DNA from: Pedobacter sp. MC2016-14 | GTDB taxonomy: Bacteria; Bacteroidota; Bacteroidia; Sphingobacteriales; Sphingobacteriaceae | DNA length: 64,000 nucleotides | Direction: 5' to 3' | Assembly (NCBI RefSeq): GCF_020991475.1 | Contig: NZ_JAJMPA010000001.1 | Span: 1,116,001-1,180,000, forward strand | Part shown: positions 7,168-17,108 of the stretch, one piece after another | Position numbering within the stretch: the first letter of the stretch is position 1 | How the letters are laid out: the number at the start of each line of letters is the position of its first letter | Program-made: the position numbers and the translations under genes | Notes under the pieces: generated by a model | The model's database searches: none | Seen by the model: only the letters and a program-made list of their open reading frames with translations | What the model was told of the DNA's origin: nothing

Positions 7168-8379
7168 ATGAACAATCAGCCGGTATATACAGATAACGAT
7201 CCTCAGAGTGAGCTGGTAACCTTAAACTTAGGCCCAACACACCCTGCAACGCACGGGGTATTTCAGAATGTCATCCAACTGGATGGAGAGCGCATCGTAA
7301 GTGGTGTTTCTACCATTGGATATATCCACCGTGCATTTGAAAAGATAGCAGAACACCGCCCTTTCTACCAAATAACACCCTTAACAGACCGTTTAAACTA
7401 CTGTTCCTCGCCCATAAATAATATGGGTTGGCACATGACGGTGGAAAAACTGTTGAACATTAAGATGCCTAAGCGCGTAGATTACCTTCGGGTAATTATT
7501 ATGGAGCTGGCACGTATTTCTGACCATATTATCTGCAATACGATTATTGCGCAGGATACAGGTGCTACGACCACATTTTTGTACTTGTTTCAGTACAGAG
7601 AGCACATTTACGAGATTTACGAAGAGATTTGTGGTGCGCGCTTAACGACTAACATTGGTCGTATAGGTGGTTTTGAACGTGATTTTAATGACATTGCCTT
7701 CGCTAAGATTAATAAATTTCTGAAGGAGTTTCCTGTTGCACTGCGCGAATTTGAAAGTTTGCTGAACCGCAACCGGATTTTTATTGACCGTACTGCGGGC
7801 GTAGCTTGTGTAACGCCTGAAGATGCGCTTAGTTATGGATGGACCGGTCCGCTGTTGCGTGCTACTGGTGTAGACTATGATGTACGTGTAAGTGAGCCTT
7901 ATGCTTCTTATGAAGATTTTGATTTTGAGGTTCCTGTAGGTACAAGCGGCGACATTTATGACCGTTACCTGGTTAGGAACGAAGAAATGTGGCAGAGTGT
8001 AAGCATTATTGAGCAGGCAATGGAGAAATTAAAACATGAACCTGCAGGAATTTTCCACGCTGATGTGCCTGAGTTTTATTTGCCGGCTAAAGAGGAAGTA
8101 TACAATAATATGGAAGCATTGATCTATCACTTTAAAATTGTGATGGGCGAAATTGATGCGCCGAAAGCTGAAGTTTACCATGCTGTTGAAGGTGGAAATG
8201 GCGAGCTTGGTTTTTATTTAATTAATGATGGTGGCCGGACGCCTTACCGTTTGCACTTTAGACGGCCAAGTTTTATAAATTATCAAATGTTTGCTCCGAT
8301 GAGTAAAGGCATGTTGTTATCTGATGCCATTATCAATATGAGTAGCATGAACATTATTGCAGGAGAATTAGATGCTTAA
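7168..8379 (+). CDS. nuoD: NADH-quinone oxidoreductase subunit D
   Basis: This 403-residue 49-kDa-type subunit forms the quinone pocket with NuoB. Family patterns include LNLGPTHPATHGVFQNVIQLDGE, the GYIHRAFEKIAE helix, GWTGPLLRATGVDYDVR and a C-terminus ending in IIAGELDA. I chose the ATG at 7168 because the only earlier in-frame start (TTG at 7132) lies inside nuoC and adds residues not seen in the family. The last eight bases overlap nuoE, whose RBS-like AGGAGAA lies inside nuoD. Confidence 0.96.
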   Translation: MNNQPVYTDNDPQSELVTLNLGPTHPATHGVFQNVIQLDGERIVSGVSTIGYIHRAFEKIAEHRPFYQITPLTDRLNYCSSPINNMGWHMTVEKLLNIKMPKRVDYLRVIIMELARISDHIICNTIIAQDTGATTTFLYLFQYREHIYEIYEEICGARLTTNIGRIGGFERDFNDIAFAKINKFLKEFPVALREFESLLNRNRIFIDRTAGVACVTPEDALSYGWTGPLLRATGVDYDVRVSEPYASYEDFDFEVPVGTSGDIYDRYLVRNEEMWQSVSIIEQAMEKLKHEPAGIFHADVPEFYLPAKEEVYNNMEALIYHFKIVMGEIDAPKAEVYHAVEGGNGELGFYLINDGGRTPYRLHFRRPSFINYQMFAPMSKGMLLSDAIINMSSMNIIAGELDA

Positions 8380-8884
8380 AGTAGAGGAACAACAACCTGT
8401 GGAATTTTCATCGGCTTTACTTGAAAAGTTTGATGAACTGGTTAAGAGATACCCTGAGGGAAAACAGAAATCGGCATTGTTGCCTGTATTGCACGAAACC
8501 CAGGCTGAGTTGGGCTGGTTGAGCCCTGCGGCAATGGACAAAGTTGCAGCTTACCTGGATATCCTTCCTATAGAAGTTTACGAAGTGGCTTCTTTTTATA
8601 CCATGTACTTTTTAAAACCACAGGGTAAATATATGCTTGAGGTATGCCGTACCGGGCCATGTTGCCTGGTGGGTGCCGAAAAGTTAATGGGACATATCGA
8701 AAAAACGCTTGGTGTTAAAGAAGGTGAAGTAACGGCAGATGGTTTATTTAGCTGGAGAGGGGTGGAATGCCTTGCTGCATGTGGTTTTGGCCCGGTTTTG
8801 CAAATTGGCCCGGAATACACATTTTACGAGAACCTTGACGAGCAGAAGGTAGATAAATTGATAGAAGACTTACGCAATAAATAA
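8372..8884 (+). CDS. nuoE: NADH-quinone oxidoreductase subunit E
   Basis: This is a 170-residue 24-kDa-type subunit of the NADH-oxidising module. It has a thioredoxin-like fold holding the [2Fe-2S] cluster N1a, with ligands in CRTGPC and CLAACGFGPV. The N-terminal helical region with HETQAELGWLSPAAMDKVA is also typical. It overlaps nuoD by eight bases and shares TAATG with nuoF. Confidence 0.97.
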   Translation: MLKVEEQQPVEFSSALLEKFDELVKRYPEGKQKSALLPVLHETQAELGWLSPAAMDKVAAYLDILPIEVYEVASFYTMYFLKPQGKYMLEVCRTGPCCLVGAEKLMGHIEKTLGVKEGEVTADGLFSWRGVECLAACGFGPVLQIGPEYTFYENLDEQKVDKLIEDLRNK

Positions 8885-10248
8885 TGGGACGTAAACTATT
8901 ATTAGAACATATTAACGTACCAGGCATAAATACACTGGAGGTTTATCGCCAAAAAGGTGGCTACCGGTCTGTAGAAAAGGCTTTGAAAATGACTCCGGAA
9001 GAAATTGTGGAGGAAGTTAAGAAGTCTGGATTACGTGGAAGAGGTGGTGCTGGTTTCCCTACAGGAATGAAGTGGAGCTTTTTAGCTAAACCTGAAGGTG
9101 TACCTCGTTACCTGGTTTGTAATGCTGATGAATCCGAGCCCGGAACTTTTAAAGACCGGTACTTAATGACCTATATTCCTCATGCTTTAATTGAGGGGAT
9201 GATTGTATCTAGTTTTGCACTGGGTGCGAAGACATCATACATTTACGTTCGTGGTGAAATGATGCCACAAATCCGCATTTTAGAAAGAGCAATAGCAGAA
9301 GCTAAAAACGCAGGGTTTTTGGGCAAAAATATATTGGGTACAGGTTATGACCTGGAATTGTACGTTCAGCCTGGAGGCGGGGCTTACATTTGTGGTGAAG
9401 AAACCGCCCTGTTGGAATCATTGGAAGGCAAAAGGGGTAACCCAAGGATTAAACCGCCATTTCCTGCAATTGCAGGTTTGTATGGCTGCCCTACAGTGGT
9501 AAACAATGTTGAATCTATTGCTGCAGTTGTGCCTATTATTAACGATGGTGGCGATGAGTATGCAAAGATTGGAATTGGAAGAAGTACGGGTACAAAATTG
9601 ATCTCTGCATCTGGTAATTTAGTTAGACCTGGTGTGTATGAAATTGAGTTGGGCTTACCGGTGGAAGAGTTTATCTATTCTGATGAATATTGTGGCGGTA
9701 TCGCAAATGGAAAGCGACTGAAGGCAACTGTTGCCGGCGGTTCTTCTGTGCCTGTTCTTCCAGCTAACTTAACCTTGAAACTGGCCAATGGTGATCCGAG
9801 GTTAATGAGCTATGAATCTTTATCTGAAGGAGGATTTGCTACTGGAACGATGATGGGATCCGGTGGTTTTATTGCCTTTGATGAAGATCAGTGTATGGTA
9901 AGAAATACCTGGAATTTTTCACGTTTTTATCATCATGAGAGCTGTGGACAATGCTCCCCATGCCGGGAAGGTACTGGCTGGATGGAAAAGGTTTTACACA
10001 GACTTGAATACGGACACGGGAAAATGAGTGACATTGATTTGCTTGTTGACGTATCCAAAAAGATTGAGGGGAATACCATTTGTCCGCTGGGTGATGCCGC
10101 GGCATGGCCTGTTGCCAGTGCGATCAGACACTTCAGGGATGAATTTGAATGGCATGTAAAAGAGCCTTTAAAAAGCCTTGATACAAATTATGGTTTGGCT
10201 AATTATGCAGAACCTATTGCTAAAGCAGCAATTACTACAGAAAATTAA
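8884..10248 (+). CDS. nuoF: NADH-quinone oxidoreductase subunit F
   Basis: This is a 454-residue 51-kDa-type subunit that binds NADH, FMN and cluster N3. Visible motifs are the glycine-rich GLRGRGGAGFPTGMKW (FMN/NADH site), CNADESEPGTFKDR, GAYICGEETALLESLEG and the [4Fe-4S] motif CGQCSPCREGTGW with a later C in NTICPLGDAAAWP. With NuoE and NuoG it forms the electron-input module, so this complex is built to use NADH rather than ferredoxin alone. Confidence 0.97.
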   Translation: MGRKLLLEHINVPGINTLEVYRQKGGYRSVEKALKMTPEEIVEEVKKSGLRGRGGAGFPTGMKWSFLAKPEGVPRYLVCNADESEPGTFKDRYLMTYIPHALIEGMIVSSFALGAKTSYIYVRGEMMPQIRILERAIAEAKNAGFLGKNILGTGYDLELYVQPGGGAYICGEETALLESLEGKRGNPRIKPPFPAIAGLYGCPTVVNNVESIAAVVPIINDGGDEYAKIGIGRSTGTKLISASGNLVRPGVYEIELGLPVEEFIYSDEYCGGIANGKRLKATVAGGSSVPVLPANLTLKLANGDPRLMSYESLSEGGFATGTMMGSGGFIAFDEDQCMVRNTWNFSRFYHHESCGQCSPCREGTGWMEKVLHRLEYGHGKMSDIDLLVDVSKKIEGNTICPLGDAAAWPVASAIRHFRDEFEWHVKEPLKSLDTNYGLANYAEPIAKAAITTEN

Positions 10249-10265
10249 CAAGAATATCATTAACA

Positions 10266-11270
10266 ATGAGTGATAAAGTTAAGGTAACCATAGACGGGAT
10301 AAGTGTTGAAGTAGCACCCGGTACGTCGATTCTAAATGCCGCGAGACAAATAGGTGGAGACATTGTGCCTCCTGCTATGTGCTATTATTCCAAACTGGAA
10401 GGTAGTGGTGGAAAGTGTCGTACCTGTATCGTAAAAGTGAGTAAAGGTTCTGAGAAGGACCCGAGGCCAATGCCTAAATTGGTTGCTTCTTGCCGTACCA
10501 CCGTTATGGATGGCATGGAAGTGCAGAATATTACTTCACCGGAGGTTTTGGAAGCGAGAGCTGGTGTGGTAGAAATACTGCTCATTAACCACCCTCTGGA
10601 CTGTCCGGTTTGTGACCAGGCGGGTGAATGCGATTTGCAAAACCTGGGTTATGAGCACGGTTTACAAAAAACAAGATATGAATTTGAACGCCGTACATTT
10701 GAACGGATAGACATAGGAGATAAGATTCAGCTGCACATGAACAGGTGCATTTTATGTTACCGTTGTGTATTTACTGCTGATCAGATTACGAATAAGCGCG
10801 TGCACGGGATCTTAAACCGTGGAGATCATTCGGAAATTTCTACCTATATCCAAACTGCTGTAGAGAATGATTTCTCTGGAAATGTGATTGACGTTTGCCC
10901 GGTTGGCGCATTAACTGATAAAACCTTCCGCTTTAAAAACAGGGTTTGGTTTACCAAGCCTATTGACGCGCACAGAGATTGCCCTACCTGCAGTGGTAAG
11001 GTAACTTTATGGTACAAGGGCGAAGACGTGTTAAGGGTTACGGCACGTAAAGATATTTATGGTGAGGTAGAGGAGTTTATCTGCAACACTTGTCGTTTTG
11101 ACAAAAAGAAGACTGCTGACTGGATGATTGAACATCCTACACACATTAGTGATGCTTCTGTAATTGCATCAAACCACTACGAGACGATGAAGCCCCTGCC
11201 TGTAATTCAGGAAAATGAGCGTTTGAAATTGGCGAACAGGATTGAACTTGAAAAAACCAGTAAATTCTAA
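10266..11270 (+). CDS. nuoG: NADH-quinone oxidoreductase subunit G, short form
   Basis: At 334 residues this is less than half the usual 700-900. It keeps the ligands for N1b (C39, C51, C54, C76), N5 (H109, C113, C116, C122) and N4 (C161, C164, C167, C211). The protein ends soon after a region like the N7 motif, but with cysteines rearranged as C239-x2-C242-x30-C273-x2-C276. The large molybdopterin-oxidoreductase-like domain is absent. The gene joins nuoH by TAATG with no leftover coding sequence, so this is a compact form and not a frameshift. It carries electrons from NuoF to NuoI. Confidence 0.92.
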   Translation: MSDKVKVTIDGISVEVAPGTSILNAARQIGGDIVPPAMCYYSKLEGSGGKCRTCIVKVSKGSEKDPRPMPKLVASCRTTVMDGMEVQNITSPEVLEARAGVVEILLINHPLDCPVCDQAGECDLQNLGYEHGLQKTRYEFERRTFERIDIGDKIQLHMNRCILCYRCVFTADQITNKRVHGILNRGDHSEISTYIQTAVENDFSGNVIDVCPVGALTDKTFRFKNRVWFTKPIDAHRDCPTCSGKVTLWYKGEDVLRVTARKDIYGEVEEFICNTCRFDKKKTADWMIEHPTHISDASVIASNHYETMKPLPVIQENERLKLANRIELEKTSKF

Positions 11271-12307
11271 TGGAAATAGCATTTGTTATAGAAAAGTTTG
11301 TTTTAGTTGCCATTATATTTGGGATTAGCCTGGTGATAGCCATGTATTCTACCTATGCGGAAAGAAAAGTGGCGGCATTTTTACAAGATAGGTTAGGGCC
11401 GGACCGCGCTGGTCCTTTTGGTATTTTGCAGCCGCTTGCTGATGGTTTGAAGATGTTCATGAAGGAAGAAATTGTTCCCACAAATTCAAGCAAATGGCTT
11501 TTTATGGTTGGGCCGGGCCTTGCCATGCTTACCGCCTGTATCGGTACTGCCGTGATTCCCTGGGGAAGCCCTATTGCTATTGGCGACAGGATTATTCCTT
11601 TGCAGGTTACTGACATCAATGTGGGTGTACTCTATATTTTTGGGGTGGTGTCTTTAGGCGTTTACGGTGTAATGATTGGTGGATGGGCTTCAAACAATAA
11701 ATATTCATTATTGAGCGCTATTCGTGCGGCTTCGCAAAATATCAGTTATGAAATTGCCATGGGGCTTTCTGTAATTGCTTTATTGCTGGTTACGAACTCC
11801 ATGAGCTTGAAGGAAATTGTGGAGCAGCAGCATGGATGGCACTGGAACGTATTGTACCAGCCACTTGGTTTTATCATTTTTATAGTTTGTTCATTTGCGG
11901 AAACCAATAGGGCACCTTTTGATTTACCGGAGTGTGAGACTGAGCTGATTGGTGGTTATCATACAGAGTATTCCTCTATGAAACTAGGTTTTTACCTGTT
12001 TGCTGAATACATCAATATGTTTGTCTCATCAGCAGTTATGGCAACTCTTTATTGGGGAGGTTACAATTATCCGGGTATGGATTGGGTACTTACCCAGGTT
12101 GGGCCTACTATAGCACCGGTAATTGGGGTAATTGTATTATTTGCTAAGATATTTGCATTCATCTTTTTCTTTATGTGGGTGCGCTGGACAATTCCACGTT
12201 TCCGCTACGATCAACTGATGCATTTGGGTTGGAAAATGCTGATTCCGCTGGCTATAGCAAATGTGATCATAACAGGTTTGGTAATTGCATATTTTGAGAA
12301 ATTTTAA
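11270..12307 (+). CDS. nuoH: NADH-quinone oxidoreductase subunit H
   Basis: This is a 345-residue membrane protein at the junction of the two arms, lining the quinone tunnel. Signatures are YAERKVAAFLQDRLGPDRAGPFGILQPLADGLKMFMKE, seen in part near the N-terminus, and the loop AETNRAPFDLPECETELIGGYHTEYSSMK. About eight helices can be traced. It starts on the nuoG stop and ends on the nuoI start (TAATG at both ends). Confidence 0.97.
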   Translation: MEIAFVIEKFVLVAIIFGISLVIAMYSTYAERKVAAFLQDRLGPDRAGPFGILQPLADGLKMFMKEEIVPTNSSKWLFMVGPGLAMLTACIGTAVIPWGSPIAIGDRIIPLQVTDINVGVLYIFGVVSLGVYGVMIGGWASNNKYSLLSAIRAASQNISYEIAMGLSVIALLLVTNSMSLKEIVEQQHGWHWNVLYQPLGFIIFIVCSFAETNRAPFDLPECETELIGGYHTEYSSMKLGFYLFAEYINMFVSSAVMATLYWGGYNYPGMDWVLTQVGPTIAPVIGVIVLFAKIFAFIFFFMWVRWTIPRFRYDQLMHLGWKMLIPLAIANVIITGLVIAYFEKF

Positions 12308-12807
12308 TGGAACCACTAACCAATAAAAAGAAAGTATTAGCGCAGAAACCGCTAACGTTTGCAGAGCGCATGTACTTGCCTGCCATTGCAAAAGGTCTGA
12401 CCATTACGATGAGCCACTTTTTTAAAAAGCAGGCCACCATCAGGTATCCGGAGGAAGAGCGTGAATTCTCTACTAACTTTAGGGGAATGCATTCCCTGAA
12501 GCGTGATGAGGAAGGAAGAGAAAGGTGTACTGCTTGTGGACTATGTGCCTTATCCTGCCCTGCTGAAGCGATTACCATGATTGCAGCGGAACGTAAACCT
12601 GAAGAGAAAGCAATTTACCGCGAGGAGAAATATGCGGCCGTTTACGAGATCAATATGTTACGCTGTATTTTTTGCGGACTATGCGAGGAGGCTTGCCCTA
12701 AAGAGGCAATTTATCTTGATGGACCAATTGTGCCAGCAGATTATTTACGTAAGGATTTTATTTACGGCAAGGATAAACTGGTGGAAGCGCCGTTAGAGCA
12801 AAAATAA
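12307..12807 (+). CDS. nuoI: NADH-quinone oxidoreductase subunit I
   Basis: This 166-residue ferredoxin-like subunit has two [4Fe-4S] motifs: CTACGLCALSCP (N6a) and CIFCGLCEEACP (N6b). It links NuoG to cluster N2 in NuoB. The N-terminus includes the short amphipathic region LPAIAKGLTITMSHFFKK that anchors it to the membrane arm. A 64-bp gap with no clear signal separates it from nuoJ, the largest gap inside nuoB-N. Confidence 0.97.
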   Translation: MEPLTNKKKVLAQKPLTFAERMYLPAIAKGLTITMSHFFKKQATIRYPEEEREFSTNFRGMHSLKRDEEGRERCTACGLCALSCPAEAITMIAAERKPEEKAIYREEKYAAVYEINMLRCIFCGLCEEACPKEAIYLDGPIVPADYLRKDFIYGKDKLVEAPLEQK

Positions 12808-12871
12808 TGGCTTTGTTGCTTTGGGTGACGAGGTAAATGAATAGTTAATTAATAAATAAAACAAAATATAA

Positions 12872-13369
12872 ATGGGTACATCGGTATTCTATTTGGTAGC
12901 AACGTTGAGCATCTTCTTTTCACTGATGGTTATTTTTTCAAAAAACCCGGTGCATAGTGTGTTGTATTTGATTATCACGTTTTTCACGTTTACAGTACAC
13001 TACATTTTGCTGAACGCGCAATTTTTAGCAGTGGTTAACTTCATTGTTTACATGGGGGCCATCATGGTGCTCTTTCTGTTTGTGCTTATGCTACTGAACC
13101 TGAACAAAGAGAATGAGCCTTTAAAATCGGGATTGGTAAAGGTACTGGGTATTGTGGCAGGTTGCTGTTTACTTGTTACCCTTGTAGGTGCCTTAAAAGC
13201 AACTTCTATCTCAAGCCCGCTGATCTTAAAAAATCCAAACCTGGGTCTGGTTAAAAATTTAGGTAAGGAATTATTCGGGCCGTTTATGCTGCCCTTTGAA
13301 CTGTCTTCTATTCTGTTGCTTACGGCAATGGTGGGCGCAGTATTGTTAACTAAAAAAGAGAAAGTATAA
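12872..13369 (+). CDS. nuoJ: NADH-quinone oxidoreductase subunit J
   Basis: This is a 165-residue membrane subunit with five predicted helices. The helix 3 pattern [21 protein letters not shown], with the pi-bulge region typical of NuoJ/ND6, and the closing [18 protein letters not shown] are diagnostic. It lies in the proton path near the arm junction. Its stop overlaps the nuoK start by one base. Confidence 0.96.
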   Translation: MGTSVFYLVATLSIFFSLMVIFSKNPVHSVLYLIITFFTFTVHYILLNAQFLAVVNFIVYMGAIMVLFLFVLMLLNLNKENEPLKSGLVKVLGIVAGCCLLVTLVGALKATSISSPLILKNPNLGLVKNLGKELFGPFMLPFELSSILLLTAMVGAVLLTKKEKV

Positions 13370-13698
13370 TGAATACGCTAAGCCAGGAACTTCAGAGTGT
13401 ACCGCTGGACCATTACATTTTGTTGAGTGCTATTATTTTTACAATTGGTGTAGTTGGGGTGCTTACCCGTAGAAATGCTATTGTGATATTTATGTCGGTA
13501 GAGCTGATGCTGAATGCCGTAAACTTGCTGTTGACAGCCTTTTCAGTGCACAATAACGATCCTTCGGGCCAGGTGTTTGTGTTTTTTATCATGGCCCTGG
13601 CTGCCGCTGAGGTTGCCGTAGGCTTGAGTATCATTGTGATGGTATTTAGAAATACCAACTCTACAGATGTTAATGTATTGAATCGCCTTAAGTGGTAA
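13369..13698 (+). CDS. nuoK: NADH-quinone oxidoreductase subunit K
   Basis: This is a 109-residue, three-helix membrane subunit (ND4L type). The conserved membrane glutamates are present in [14 protein letters not shown] and [13 protein letters not shown]. NuoK with NuoJ links the quinone site to the antiporter-like subunits. It is followed 22 bp later by nuoL. Confidence 0.97.
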   Translation: MNTLSQELQSVPLDHYILLSAIIFTIGVVGVLTRRNAIVIFMSVELMLNAVNLLLTAFSVHNNDPSGQVFVFFIMALAAAEVAVGLSIIVMVFRNTNSTDVNVLNRLKW

Positions 13699-13720
13699 TA
13701 AATAAGAATAGAATTATAAG

Positions 13721-15616
13721 ATGATCATAGATTTAGTTTGGCTGGTTCCGTTAATCCCTCTTCTTGGCTTTGTAATTAATGGCCTTGGGAGAAATACATT
13801 GTCGAAAAGCGTTATCGGCTTTATAGGAAGCGGCGTCATATTCGTTTCGTTTGCCATAAGTGTTGCTATATTTTTTGAGTTGGGTGCTGATGCCAATAAA
13901 TCACACGAGATCTTTTTGTTCGACTGGATTAGTGCTGGGGCATTACACATTCCGCTTGCTTTTCTTGCAGACCCGCTAAGCAGCATTATGCTGTTGATTA
14001 TTACAGGTGTAGGTTTTCTGATCCACATTTATTCTATTGGATATATGCACGATGATGAGGGCTTCGGTAAGTTTTTTAGCTACCTGAACCTCTTTATCTT
14101 TTTCATGTTATTGCTGGTTTTAGGCTCTAACTACATCGTAATGTTTATTGGCTGGGAAGGTGTAGGTTTATGTTCTTACCTGTTAATCGGTTTCTGGTTT
14201 ACAAATGCAAGTTATGCTTCAGCTGCTAAAAAAGCATTTGTAATGAACAGAATTGGGGACCTTGGGTTTTTGCTTGGTGTCTTTTTATTGTTTACGACCT
14301 TTGGTAGTGTAGAATTTAGTAAGATCTTTCCTCAGGCAGCTAACATGATGCCGGGAAACACCACAATTGCTTTAATTGCGCTGTTGTTATTTATTGGTGC
14401 CTGCGGTAAATCTGCACAGCTGCCATTATTTACCTGGTTGCCGGATGCGATGGCGGGACCAACACCGGTATCCGCATTGATCCATGCTGCTACCATGGTT
14501 ACCGCTGGAATTTATATGATTGCGCGTTCTAATGTATTATTTGACCTGGCTCCAATGGTACAACATGTGATTGCCATTGTTGGATTGGCTACAGCAGTTG
14601 TAGGTGCGTTAATTGCCATTACGCAAACAGACATTAAAAAAGTACTTGCCTATTCTACCGTATCACAATTGGGTTATATGTTTTTGGGTTTAGGTGTGGG
14701 TGCTTATGATGGCGCTTTTTTCCATGTGATTACCCATGCGTTTTTTAAAGCGTTACTATTTCTTTGTGCGGGATCTGTAATCCATGCCTTGCACCACGAG
14801 CAGGATATGAGACATATGGGCGGATTGCGTAAAAAACTGCCTGTTACTTTTGCCACCATGTTAATCGGTACCCTTGCTATCTCAGGTATTCCTCCATTGT
14901 CGGGCTTCTTCTCTAAAGATGAAATTCTTGCACATGTTTATGAGCACAATCAGATCATGTGGGCGGTGGCCGTATTTACAGCATTTTTAACAGCTTTCTA
15001 TATGTTCAGGATGTTGTTCCTTACTTTTTACGGTACTTATCGTGGAACACACCATGCAGAGGAAAAGATTCATGAATCGCCTAAAACATTGACAATTCCT
15101 TTAATTGTACTTGCTGTACTGTCAACTATCGGCGGTTTGATGGGGGTTCCTGAAGTATTAGGCGGAAATCACTGGTTATCACATTGGTTGTCGCCAGTTA
15201 TTCATCATCATGCTGAAGCTGGTGATCATGCTACAGAATACATGCTGATGGCGGTTTCTGTAATTGGCGTGTTAATCTCCATAACATTTGCTTATGTAAA
15301 ATACGGTAAGAACGGACATGTGCCGGTGGCAGATGAAGGGAAGCGTCCTGCATTGGCGAGCTGGTCTTATCATAAGTTTTATATTGATGAACTGTATGAC
15401 TTCATCATCAGAAAACCCCTGGATGCATTTTCAACTTTCTTCTATAAAATTGTAGACCGCAAGATTATAGATGGCATTGTGAATGGTTTTGGGTGGAGTG
15501 CAACAGAAGCAAGTAAAGGATTGCGACTGGTACAGTCAGGAAATGTAGGTTTTTATATTTTCATGATGGTTGTGGGTATTGTCTCCTTGTTATTGTATAC
15601 TTATTTATCTCTATAA
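13721..15616 (+). CDS. nuoL: NADH-quinone oxidoreductase subunit L
   Basis: This is a 631-residue antiporter-like subunit at the tip of the membrane arm. Conserved pieces are FIGWEGVGLCSYLLIGFWF (helix 5 glutamate), KSAQLPLFTWLPDAMAGPTPVSALIHAATMVTAG and FKALLFLCAGSVIHAL. The C-terminal lateral helix region is present, so the length is complete. It pumps protons when complex I turns over. Spacing to nuoM is 21 bp. Confidence 0.97.
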   Translation: MIIDLVWLVPLIPLLGFVINGLGRNTLSKSVIGFIGSGVIFVSFAISVAIFFELGADANKSHEIFLFDWISAGALHIPLAFLADPLSSIMLLIITGVGFLIHIYSIGYMHDDEGFGKFFSYLNLFIFFMLLLVLGSNYIVMFIGWEGVGLCSYLLIGFWFTNASYASAAKKAFVMNRIGDLGFLLGVFLLFTTFGSVEFSKIFPQAANMMPGNTTIALIALLLFIGACGKSAQLPLFTWLPDAMAGPTPVSALIHAATMVTAGIYMIARSNVLFDLAPMVQHVIAIVGLATAVVGALIAITQTDIKKVLAYSTVSQLGYMFLGLGVGAYDGAFFHVITHAFFKALLFLCAGSVIHALHHEQDMRHMGGLRKKLPVTFATMLIGTLAISGIPPLSGFFSKDEILAHVYEHNQIMWAVAVFTAFLTAFYMFRMLFLTFYGTYRGTHHAEEKIHESPKTLTIPLIVLAVLSTIGGLMGVPEVLGGNHWLSHWLSPVIHHHAEAGDHATEYMLMAVSVIGVLISITFAYVKYGKNGHVPVADEGKRPALASWSYHKFYIDELYDFIIRKPLDAFSTFFYKIVDRKIIDGIVNGFGWSATEASKGLRLVQSGNVGFYIFMMVVGIVSLLLYTYLSL

Positions 15617-15637
15617 AAGATCGTTCAGGAAAACATA

Positions 15638-17104
15638 ATGGAACAACTTTTAATACTTCTTATACTTATACCACTGCTGGGAGCCTTGGTTACCGCATTT
15701 TCAGGAAATGGTGCAAAGCGCGTGGCGCTTGTAAACGCAATTGTTTCTTTGGTTCTTACCTTGGTTATGGCCTGTAGTTTTGTACCAGACGCAAGTACAC
15801 AGTTTGTCTTTAATTACCCATGGATTGCTGATCTTGGGATTAGCTTTCATGGCGGGGTTGATGGCATTAGCATGGTTACCGTATTGTTAACCAATGTACT
15901 GATACCAATAATCATTTTAGCAAGTTACAAGCATGATTATAAAAACCCGGCGGCCTTTTTTGCGCTGATTTTATTTATGCAGGCTGGCCTTTTGGTGGTA
16001 TTTACTGCAATGGATGCCTTTCTGTTTTACATTGGCTGGGAAGCGGCGTTAATCCCAATTTATTTTATTTGCGCCATTTGGGGCGGAAAAGACCGGATAA
16101 AAGTGAACATGAAGTTTTTTGTGTACACTATTGCGGGTTCTTTATTCATGTTAATGGGGATCATTTACCTGTACCTTCAAAATCCACAGCATAATTTTAG
16201 CATTGAAGCTTTTTATAATCTTAGTCTTGATGCTTATCAGCAAGGTTGGATTTTTTGGGCTTTCTTTATTGCCTTTGCCATTAAGATGCCGATTTTTCCA
16301 TTTCATACCTGGCAGCCTGACACCTATACCGAGGCTCCTGCAGCAGGAACGATGTTGCTTTCTGGTATTATGCTTAAGATGGGTATTTACGGTGTTATCA
16401 GGTGGTTGCTTCCAATTGTGCCGCTTGGTGTTGAAGAATGGAAAGCAACAGTAATGATCTTATCTGTAATTGGTATTGTATATGCCTCGCTAATTGCTTT
16501 TAAGCAAAAGAATGCGAAACGTTTGGTTGCTTATTCTTCCATTGCCCACGTTGGATTGATTGCTGCAGGTATTTTTGCCTTTAACACACAGGGATTACAG
16601 GGGGCAATGGTTCAAATGTTAAGTCACGGTATCAACGTTGTGGGTTTGTTTTTTGTGCTGGATATTATTTACAGCAGGTTACAAACCAATAAAATTGAAG
16701 AGTTGGGTGGTTTGGCAAAGGTTGCACCCAAACTTGCTATTACATTTTTAATTATTGTTTTGGGTACAGTGGCACTTCCGGGTACAAATGGATTTATTGG
16801 TGAATTTCTGTTGTTAATGGGGGTATACCAATATGGTATCTGGACCGTGATATTCGCCGGGCTAACCATTATTTTTGGTGCCGTTTATATGTTCAGGATG
16901 TATCAGGGCATTATGCTGGGGAAAACAAATGAACTTACAATAGGATTTAAAGATATTGAAGGCGTTGAAAAAGTAGTATTGTATACCATCTGCGCACTAA
17001 TTATTATTTTGGGTGTGTATCCAAAGCCTGTTTTACACCTTTCTGAAGCCGCTATCCAGCATCTGATTGAACACATCAATTTAAAATTAACTCCGGTAAA
17101 CTAA
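15638..17104 (+). CDS. nuoM: NADH-quinone oxidoreductase subunit M
   Basis: This is a 488-residue antiporter-like membrane subunit. The helix 5 glutamate motif FYIGWEAALIPIYFICAIWGG and the helix 7-8 segment IKMPIFPFHTWQPDTYTEAP are clear, as is VAYSSIAHVGLIAAG. The length fits the family (about 490-510). It is the middle proton pump of the membrane arm. The gap to nuoN is 4 bp. Confidence 0.97.
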   Translation: MEQLLILLILIPLLGALVTAFSGNGAKRVALVNAIVSLVLTLVMACSFVPDASTQFVFNYPWIADLGISFHGGVDGISMVTVLLTNVLIPIIILASYKHDYKNPAAFFALILFMQAGLLVVFTAMDAFLFYIGWEAALIPIYFICAIWGGKDRIKVNMKFFVYTIAGSLFMLMGIIYLYLQNPQHNFSIEAFYNLSLDAYQQGWIFWAFFIAFAIKMPIFPFHTWQPDTYTEAPAAGTMLLSGIMLKMGIYGVIRWLLPIVPLGVEEWKATVMILSVIGIVYASLIAFKQKNAKRLVAYSSIAHVGLIAAGIFAFNTQGLQGAMVQMLSHGINVVGLFFVLDIIYSRLQTNKIEELGGLAKVAPKLAITFLIIVLGTVALPGTNGFIGEFLLLMGVYQYGIWTVIFAGLTIIFGAVYMFRMYQGIMLGKTNELTIGFKDIEGVEKVVLYTICALIIILGVYPKPVLHLSEAAIQHLIEHINLKLTPVN

Positions 17105-17108
17105 GCAA

